9,825 nt of DNA from Bacilli bacterium (lineage in GTDB: Bacteria > Bacillota_I > Bacilli_A > RFN20 > CAG-288): NCBI GenBank assembly GCA_900763245.1, contig CAAFJQ010000083.1:1-9825 (forward strand), in the 5' to 3' direction. Shown here in pieces: positions 6,727 to 9,825 of this stretch (position 1 is the first letter of the stretch; the number at the start of each line of letters is the position of its first letter). The translations under genes and the position numbers were made by a program. The notes under the pieces are model-generated. The model searched no databases. It was not told the DNA's origin and saw only the letters and a program-made list of their open reading frames with translations.

Positions 6727-7216
6727 AAGTCACTGCATTAGGATCGAAGGCAGGGTCGTTTAAGTTTGTCTCCAGCTCTTTGTCCTGTGCAATCTGATAG
6801 TTGGCTTCATCGATATCGTTCTTCAAGTCGATGAAGGTATCTCTGACAGCAAGTCTGTCACAGCATTTATCATAATCGGAGAGACCTCTTTCATCTCTCT
6901 TCTTTTCGATGAGGTCATGATAGTCATCGAGATTTGTCTTGACGTCTCTTAAGAAATCAAGAGAGAAGGCAGTATAGAAGGCCATCATGATGAAGAAGTC
7001 CTGCGGAGAGGCTTTGGCAAGTTTCTCTTTGTTTGCAATATAGGAAGACAGGAATGTCTGAGGGAGCGTTTTTCCTTCGTTTGTCTTATCGGAATAGAAA
7101 TCACATAACGTAACGAATTTGCTGCATGTATCAAGGAAAGAGAGATAACTGCCTTTCATCTTGCTTTCTGCTTCTTCCGGAGTACCTAAATTCGGCAATT
7201 CTTTTTCGTTGTTCAT
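6719..7216 (-). CDS. Unrecognised small acidic helical cytoplasmic protein (operon gene 2)
   Basis: A 165-aa protein I do not recognise. It has no signal peptide, no membrane segment and no familiar catalytic motif. It appears mostly alpha-helical, with helices suggested at about residues 20-45, 53-62, 68-110 and 115-145. A segment rich in Phe, Met and Ala around 70-88 (PQDFFIMMAFYTAFSLDF) probably packs in a helical bundle, and Asp/Glu/Asn-rich ends flank it. The start at 7216 is chosen because AAGGAG lies 9 nt before it. An in-frame ATG at 7252 would lie inside the upstream gene without a ribosome binding site. Only 1 nt separates the upstream gene's TAG from this ATG, so the two are translationally coupled and their products may interact. 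Its stop overlaps the convergent glycosyltransferase gene's end by 8 bp. Confidence 0.8.
   Translation of the reverse strand: MNNEKELPNLGTPEEAESKMKGSYLSFLDTCSKFVTLCDFYSDKTNEGKTLPQTFLSSYIANKEKLAKASPQDFFIMMAFYTAFSLDFLRDVKTNLDDYHDLIEKKRDERGLSDYDKCCDRLAVRDTFIDLKNDIDEANYQIAQDKELETNLNDPAFDPNAVTSI
6805..6836. repeat. Perfect 9-bp inverted repeat inside operon gene 2
   Basis: CTTCATCGA (6805-6813) and TCGATGAAG (6828-6836) flank a 14-nt loop within the unrecognised 165-aa gene. There is no T-tract on either side. Confidence 0.5.
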
Positions 7217-7217
7217 A

Positions 7218-7874
7218 CTAATTTTCTCCTTTGATTTTATCGAATGAAACACATAGTGCAGATAAGTTCTTCAGGTTGTCGATGTCGTCTTCTGTATCTT
7301 GAATCACATAGGAGAGAAGATGCATGACTTCTTCTTTGACCGAATCGATGTCCATCGTATCGCTGTCTATAAAAGGAAGGCGCAATGGATTGATCTGATC
7401 GGAAGATTCTACCTTATAAGGCTCTAGTCCATACTCTTCGATTCCGTCCTGAATGTCTTTCAGGATGAAACGGAGTCTCAGTGTCCTCAATAGCCTTCTG
7501 TAAAGCTCTGCTTTCTGATAGTCGAGGTCTTCTGTATAAGGGTTGAAAAGAGAAGAGGAAAAAAGATAGGAATCATTCTTATAAGAGGCGACTCTATTGA
7601 TTTCTTCTTCCAAAGCGGGATAGAAGACAAAGGCGTTTTCCATCGCGAAGTTGAGATCGTTGGAGTAAGGCTTTGCTGATAAGAGGAAGGGAGAGAGAAC
7701 GTGTTGGATAGAAAAGATGTGCTGATAGAGCTCATCATCGTCTTTAAGGCTGTCTTTCACTTCAAAAGCGAGCCCATATGCCATTGTCAGTGCAACGTCA
7801 TTGAGGCAGTTTTCGTAAAGGATGGATAACTCCTGATCGATCAGGAGACACATTTTTCTGAGTTGGTTTTTCAT
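7218..7874 (-). CDS. Unrecognised acidic helical cytoplasmic protein (operon gene 1)
   Basis: A 218-aa protein I do not recognise. No signal peptide, membrane span or enzyme motif is visible. The composition is Leu/Asp/Glu-rich and heptad-like, suggesting an all-alpha fold: helices at roughly residues 3-30, 45-62, 85-97 and 115-145 (AELYRRLLRTLRLRFILKDI region), plus a C-terminal acidic helix near 178-205 (VQDTEDDIDNLKNL-like spacing). The start at 7874 follows a TATAAT box by only 8 nt and has no Shine-Dalgarno, so the mRNA is probably leaderless, as for mntP. A perfect 18-bp palindrome lies 27-44 nt after the start. The gene's TAG is 1 nt from the next gene's ATG, and that gene's Shine-Dalgarno (7226-7231) lies within its last codons. 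The pair ends at an intrinsic terminator near 6661-6696. Function is unknown. Confidence 0.8.
   Translation of the reverse strand: MKNQLRKMCLLIDQELSILYENCLNDVALTMAYGLAFEVKDSLKDDDELYQHIFSIQHVLSPFLLSAKPYSNDLNFAMENAFVFYPALEEEINRVASYKNDSYLFSSSLFNPYTEDLDYQKAELYRRLLRTLRLRFILKDIQDGIEEYGLEPYKVESSDQINPLRLPFIDSDTMDIDSVKEEVMHLLSYVIQDTEDDIDNLKNLSALCVSFDKIKGEN
7226..7231 (-). promoter_or_regulatory. Shine-Dalgarno of operon gene 2, inside the upstream gene
   Basis: AAGGAG on the minus strand, 9 nt before the ATG at 7216, lies within the final codons of the 218-aa gene. It decides the start at 7216 over 7252 and implies coupled translation. Confidence 0.8.
7830..7847. repeat. Perfect 18-bp palindrome in the first codons of operon gene 1
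   Basis: CTCCTGATCGATCAGGAG equals its own reverse complement. It lies 27-44 nt into the coding sequence of a probably leaderless gene, and encodes LLIDQE. It could be a downstream operator or an mRNA hairpin (7-bp stem, TCGA loop) near the initiating ribosome. Confidence 0.65.
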
Positions 7875-7882
7875 CAGTGATT

Positions 7883-7888
7883 ATTATA
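7883..7888 (-). promoter_or_regulatory. -10 box of the two-gene minus operon, leaderless arrangement
   Basis: A consensus TATAAT on the minus strand is followed by AATCACTG and then the ATG at 7874: 8 nt, the same spacing as at mntP. Transcription should start at or within about 3 nt of the ATG. A weak -35 (TTCAAG at 16-nt spacing) may be present. There is no usable Shine-Dalgarno. Confidence 0.6.
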
Positions 7889-7933
7889 CCTTAGATTGTT
7901 ATTACTTGAACGCAAATTGTAAAAAGGGAACCT

Positions 7934-7976
7934 ATTTCTATACAGAAATCCGTCTTAGAAAATCGATTTTCGAAAA
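7934..7976. repeat. Cluster of short palindromes upstream of the two-gene minus operon
   Basis: This 146-bp gap (7889-8034) holds no gene. It contains ATTTCT-ATAC-AGAAAT (7934-7949), the 14-bp palindrome GAAAATCGATTTTC (7958-7971) and an overlapping TTTTCGAAAA (7967-7976). They lie downstream of the NUDIX gene and 45-95 bp upstream of the next operon's -10. They could be an operator region. On the minus strand a TTTTT run follows the first hairpin after about 7 nt, so a weak NUDIX terminator is also possible. Confidence 0.4.
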
Positions 7977-8034
7977 AGAGTGTAGGAAACCGGTGTTTAC
8001 AAACGCTACGTTCTGTCTTTTTCTTTCTGACCTG

Positions 8035-8463
8035 TTATTTTTCTTCTGGATAGTTTCTGCTCTCGATGATTTCAAACATCTTGTCCAAGTCTTCACTGGT
8101 CTGATGAGTGAAAAGTTCGCTTTTCTTCATCCAATAAACCTTTCCTTCATCGGATGAGATGACTTTTCCTTCGAAATCATTTGATTTATAAAGAAGACCG
8201 AGATAGCGGCTATCTTCTTCCCACGGCCATTCGATGATGCCGCAGAAGACAAGAGATTTCAAAGTGAGACCGGTCTCTTCTTTGATTTCTCTTTTCATCG
8301 CCTCATCCAGTGTCTCTCCTTTTTCTACATGTCCGCCAGGAAAAGTAAGACCAGGCCAGTCTTTCTTTGTCCTTTCCTGAACCAAGACATTTCCGTTCTT
8401 ATCTTCTACCATGCACATGTTGGCAAGGATGCATTTTGTATATTGACGATCTTTCTTTTCCAT
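8035..8463 (-). CDS. NUDIX hydrolase, MutT / 8-oxo-dGTP diphosphatase-like
   Basis: A 142-aa cytoplasmic NUDIX hydrolase, which cleaves nucleoside diphosphates linked to another group, releasing NMP and PPi in MutT-like members. The NUDIX box is complete at residues 44-66: Gly44, Glu50, then REIKEETGL (58-66), fitting GX5EX7REUXEEXGU. The metal-binding glutamates are all present. PGLTFPGGHVEKGE (37-50) precedes it, and the N-terminus (TKCILANMCMVEDKNGNVLV) is the usual first beta-strands. WPWEEDSRYLGLLYKSNDFEG (about 79-99) resembles the YtkD/MutT subgroup that repairs or clears oxidised nucleotides, but the substrate is inferred. The start at 8463 has GGAG 7 nt upstream and a TATAAT box at 8490-8495, giving a leader of about 20 nt. 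It is divergent from the CDF exporter, with a shared 16-bp inverted repeat between them. Confidence 0.92.
   Translation of the reverse strand: MEKKDRQYTKCILANMCMVEDKNGNVLVQERTKKDWPGLTFPGGHVEKGETLDEAMKREIKEETGLTLKSLVFCGIIEWPWEEDSRYLGLLYKSNDFEGKVISSDEGKVYWMKKSELFTHQTSEDLDKMFEIIESRNYPEEK
8103..8131. repeat. UUCG-capped type hairpin inside the NUDIX gene
   Basis: GATGA-gt-GAAAAG (8103-8115) pairs with CTTTTC-t-TCATC (8120-8131) around TTCG: 11 base pairs with one small internal loop. The TTCG loop reads on the plus strand, which is the antisense of the gene. Confidence 0.4.
8193..8220. repeat. Hairpin with a codon-sized bulge inside the NUDIX gene
   Basis: GAAGA (8193-8197) plus AGATAG (8201-8206) pair with CTATCT plus TCTTC (8210-8220) around a CGG loop. 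The 11 base pairs are broken only by a 3-nt bulge (8198-8200). Confidence 0.45.
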
Positions 8464-8489
8464 AGTACTTCTCCATAGACAATGAATAG

Positions 8490-8495
8490 ATTATA
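8490..8495 (-). promoter_or_regulatory. -10 box of the NUDIX gene
   Basis: A consensus TATAAT on the minus strand lies 26 nt before the ATG, leaving room for the Shine-Dalgarno GGAGAAG (8468-8474). A TTGTTT-like -35 at 15-nt spacing overlaps the left arm of the 16-bp inverted repeat. Confidence 0.6.
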
Positions 8496-8498
8496 GCG

Positions 8499-8549
8499 GA
8501 AAGGAAAGAGAAACAAGCGATGATTTTCAAAACGTTTCTCTTTCCTTTC
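8499..8549. repeat. Perfect 16-bp inverted repeat between divergent NUDIX and CDF promoters
   Basis: GAAAGGAAAGAGAAAC (8499-8514) and GTTTCTCTTTCCTTTC (8534-8549) are exact reverse complements with a 19-nt spacer. Each divergent promoter therefore reads the same 16 bases in the same orientation just upstream of its TATAAT (3 nt away for the NUDIX gene, 8 nt for the exporter gene). The repeat centre (8524) is within 3 bp of the midpoint of the two -10 boxes. I infer paired operator sites or a duplicated promoter module. It lies upstream of both predicted transcription starts, so it is not a terminator or leader hairpin for either gene. Confidence 0.85.
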
Positions 8550-8557
8550 AAAACATA

Positions 8558-8563
8558 TATAAT
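8558..8563 (+). promoter_or_regulatory. -10 box of the CDF exporter gene
   Basis: TATAAT lies 24 nt before the ATG at 8588, giving a predicted leader of about 18 nt with GAAGG (8575-8579) 8 nt before the start. At 17-nt spacing the -35 (TTTCTC) falls inside the right arm of the 16-bp inverted repeat and is poor, suggesting an activator or a regulated weak promoter. Confidence 0.6.
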
Positions 8564-8587
8564 AGAAGTCTATTGAAGGTATACATT

Positions 8588-9825
8588 ATGTCAAAATTTT
8601 TATTGAAATTATTCGTCAGAAATTATCAGGACAGAGAAGACATCAAAGTCAGAGAAAAGACCGGCTTTCTGGCTTCTTTGATTGGTCTTATCACCAACTT
8701 CATCATCTTTGTCGCTAAGATTGTCTTAGGCTTTATCCTCGGCTTATACTCCATCGTTTCAGACTCTATCAACAACCTCAGCGATTTTGGAAACAATTTG
8801 CTTAGCATCTATGGCGTCAAAGTCAGTGCAAAACCCGCTGACAAAGAACACCCATACGGACATCAGAGAATGGAATACATCATCTCCTTGATGATATCCT
8901 GTGTCATCATCGCACTTGGTGCCATTATGCTCTATCAGTCCATCGGTGATTTCGTCTCCTTTGTCCAGTCGATTCAATCGACTGGAAAGCCACAGACCAA
9001 AGAGCTTTCCTATGTGATGTACATCGTTTCACTCTCTCTTCTTTGTCTTGCCATCGGATTCAAGCTTCTTCAGGCCTATGTGTATTTCTCCTTTGGCAAA
9101 TGGATTTCCTCCATGCAATTGAAAGCATTAGGAAAAGATGCAGTCAACGACTGCATCTCTACTACATTGGTCATTGTCGGTCTTATCATCACCTGGTTCA
9201 CGGGATATGATGTCGATTGCTTCTTTACCTGTGTTGTCGGTGTTCTTGTCATCCTTTCCGGTATCGGAATCATGAAGGAAGCTATCAATACTCTCTTAGG
9301 AGAAAAGCCGGATCAGAAGCTGATCGAAGCGCTTGTCTCTCTTGTTATGAGCCACAAGGATGTTCTTGGCGTTCATGACTTATCTTTACATACATATGGA
9401 AAAGTTGTTTTTGGTGTAATTCATGTAGAAGTCGATGCAAAACGCAATGTTATGGATTCTCATGAACTTTGTGATTCTATTGAAAATGAGGCATGGGAGA
9501 AACTCTCTGTCAACCTCACTGTCCATATGGATCCTGTCCTGATTGATGATCCAGATACGACAAAGTACAAGGATGCTGTCGAAGAGGCGATTCATGCCTT
9601 TGATGACTCTATCCATATGCATGATTTCAGAATCGTTTCGGGAAGAGAGAATGTGAATCTCATTTTTGATCTGGTTATTCCAAGCAGCCTCTTTACTGAA
9701 AAGGGCAAAAAAGAAGTAGAACAGGCAATCTATTCTTCCGTTGATCAGAAATACGGAAAGAATGTCAAACTTGTCATTCATTTTGATTCACAGCTGACCG
9801 ATTTCCTCTCCGGAACAAAAGCGGA
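8588..9825 (+). CDS. Cation diffusion facilitator (CDF) metal exporter, probably Mn(II)-type; 3'-partial
   Basis: The frame runs open from the ATG at 8588 past the window end (412 codons visible). It is an inner-membrane CDF antiporter. About six TM segments lie in residues 28-235, followed by KPADKEHPYGHQRMEYI (82-98), the conserved cytoplasmic segment. The transport-site residues, aligned to E. coli YiiP (D45, D49, H153, D157), are Asn62 and Asp66 (NNLSD) in TM2 and Asp184 and Asp188 (DAVND) in TM5. This N-D-D-D set replaces the Zn-type His by Asp and matches Mn-exporting CDFs such as streptococcal MntE. After LLGEKPD (237-243) comes the cytoplasmic dimerisation domain (HDLSLHTYG, HVEVDA). 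A second similar alpha/beta unit (HDFRIVSGRENVNLIFDLVI) makes it longer than YiiP, as in many Bacillota members. The start has GAAGG 8 nt upstream. It is divergent from the NUDIX gene. The family is secure; Mn specificity is inferred from four residues. Confidence 0.92.
   Translation, partial: MSKFLLKLFVRNYQDREDIKVREKTGFLASLIGLITNFIIFVAKIVLGFILGLYSIVSDSINNLSDFGNNLLSIYGVKVSAKPADKEHPYGHQRMEYIISLMISCVIIALGAIMLYQSIGDFVSFVQSIQSTGKPQTKELSYVMYIVSLSLLCLAIGFKLLQAYVYFSFGKWISSMQLKALGKDAVNDCISTTLVIVGLIITWFTGYDVDCFFTCVVGVLVILSGIGIMKEAINTLLGEKPDQKLIEALVSLVMSHKDVLGVHDLSLHTYGKVVFGVIHVEVDAKRNVMDSHELCDSIENEAWEKLSVNLTVHMDPVLIDDPDTTKYKDAVEEAIHAFDDSIHMHDFRIVSGRENVNLIFDLVIPSSLFTEKGKKEVEQAIYSSVDQKYGKNVKLVIHFDSQLTDFLSGTKA
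8964..8986. repeat. Perfect 10-bp inverted repeat inside the CDF gene
   Basis: TCCAGTCGAT (8964-8973) and ATCGACTGGA (8977-8986) flank a 3-nt loop, over the loop between TM3 and TM4. This is the tightest perfect hairpin in the window. No T-tract follows. Confidence 0.6.
9136..9158. repeat. Perfect 9-bp inverted repeat over the TM5 metal-site codons of the CDF gene
   Basis: AGATGCAGT (9136-9144) and ACTGCATCT (9150-9158) flank a 5-nt loop. It covers the codons for the DAVND metal-binding motif. Confidence 0.55.
9732..9763. repeat. 10-bp inverted repeat with one bulged base in the CDF gene
   Basis: ATTCTTCCGT (9732-9741) pairs with ACGGAA-a-GAAT (9753-9763) across an 11-nt loop, interrupted by one bulged A (9759). 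It lies in the second C-terminal domain, and its function is unknown. Confidence 0.4.

Noticed and set aside
7906..8157. Plus-strand 83-codon open frame across the palindrome cluster and NUDIX 3' end
   Set aside because: It has no Shine-Dalgarno and runs antisense into the NUDIX gene; the translation has no recognisable features.
8638..8977. Minus-strand open frames opposite the CDF gene
   Set aside because: They have no ribosome binding site or family resemblance, and the plus strand carries an unmistakable CDF exporter throughout.
1..9825. CRISPR array, transposon, prophage, toxin-antitoxin or defence system
   Set aside because: No spaced direct repeats, transposase, integrase, nuclease or toxin-like motifs were found in any convincing reading frame.

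Overview
The window looks like ordinary chromosome from a low-GC, gut-type member of the Bacillota, perhaps near the Erysipelotrichia. That placement is inferred from gene content, the lysine/glutamate-rich proteins and the AGGAGG-type ribosome binding sites. TGA ends genes here and TGG encodes Trp, so the mycoplasma code is not used. I see no insertion sequence, CRISPR array, tRNA, rRNA or phage gene, and no gene-free gap longer than about 150 bases.

Layout. (1) 15-3241, plus: a large unrecognised membrane-anchored, probably extracytoplasmic protein (possibly cut at its 5' end) followed by an MscS-family mechanosensitive channel whose Shine-Dalgarno overlaps the first gene's stop codon. (2) 3308-3967, minus: an MntP-type Mn(II) exporter. 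(3) 4116-6726, plus: an FGGY carbohydrate kinase and a Gtf3/galactofuranosyltransferase-like GT-B glycosyltransferase, 7 nt apart. (4) 7874-6719, minus: two unrecognised acidic, helical, cytoplasmic proteins, 1 nt apart, ending in an intrinsic terminator that lies inside the 3' end of the convergent glycosyltransferase gene. (5) 8463-8035, minus: a NUDIX hydrolase. (6) 8588-end, plus: a cation diffusion facilitator (CDF) exporter, cut by the window edge. Its metal-site residues (N-D-D-D) point to Mn(II).

Working together: two unrelated Mn(II) exporters (MntP and the Mn-type CDF) within 5 kb suggest a local Mn/metal-homeostasis theme. The MscS gene deals with osmotic stress. The kinase-glycosyltransferase pair suggests surface or adhesin glycosylation.

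The most unusual signals are non-coding or superimposed on coding sequence. There is a perfect 16-bp inverted repeat centred between the divergent NUDIX and CDF promoters. Two promoters place TATAAT exactly 8 nt before the start codon, with no Shine-Dalgarno, so the mRNAs are probably leaderless. By eye there is also a marked excess of perfect 9-10-bp inverted repeats inside genes, about nine against roughly one expected by a hand estimate, spread over nearly every gene. I found no complete new defence or biosynthetic system.
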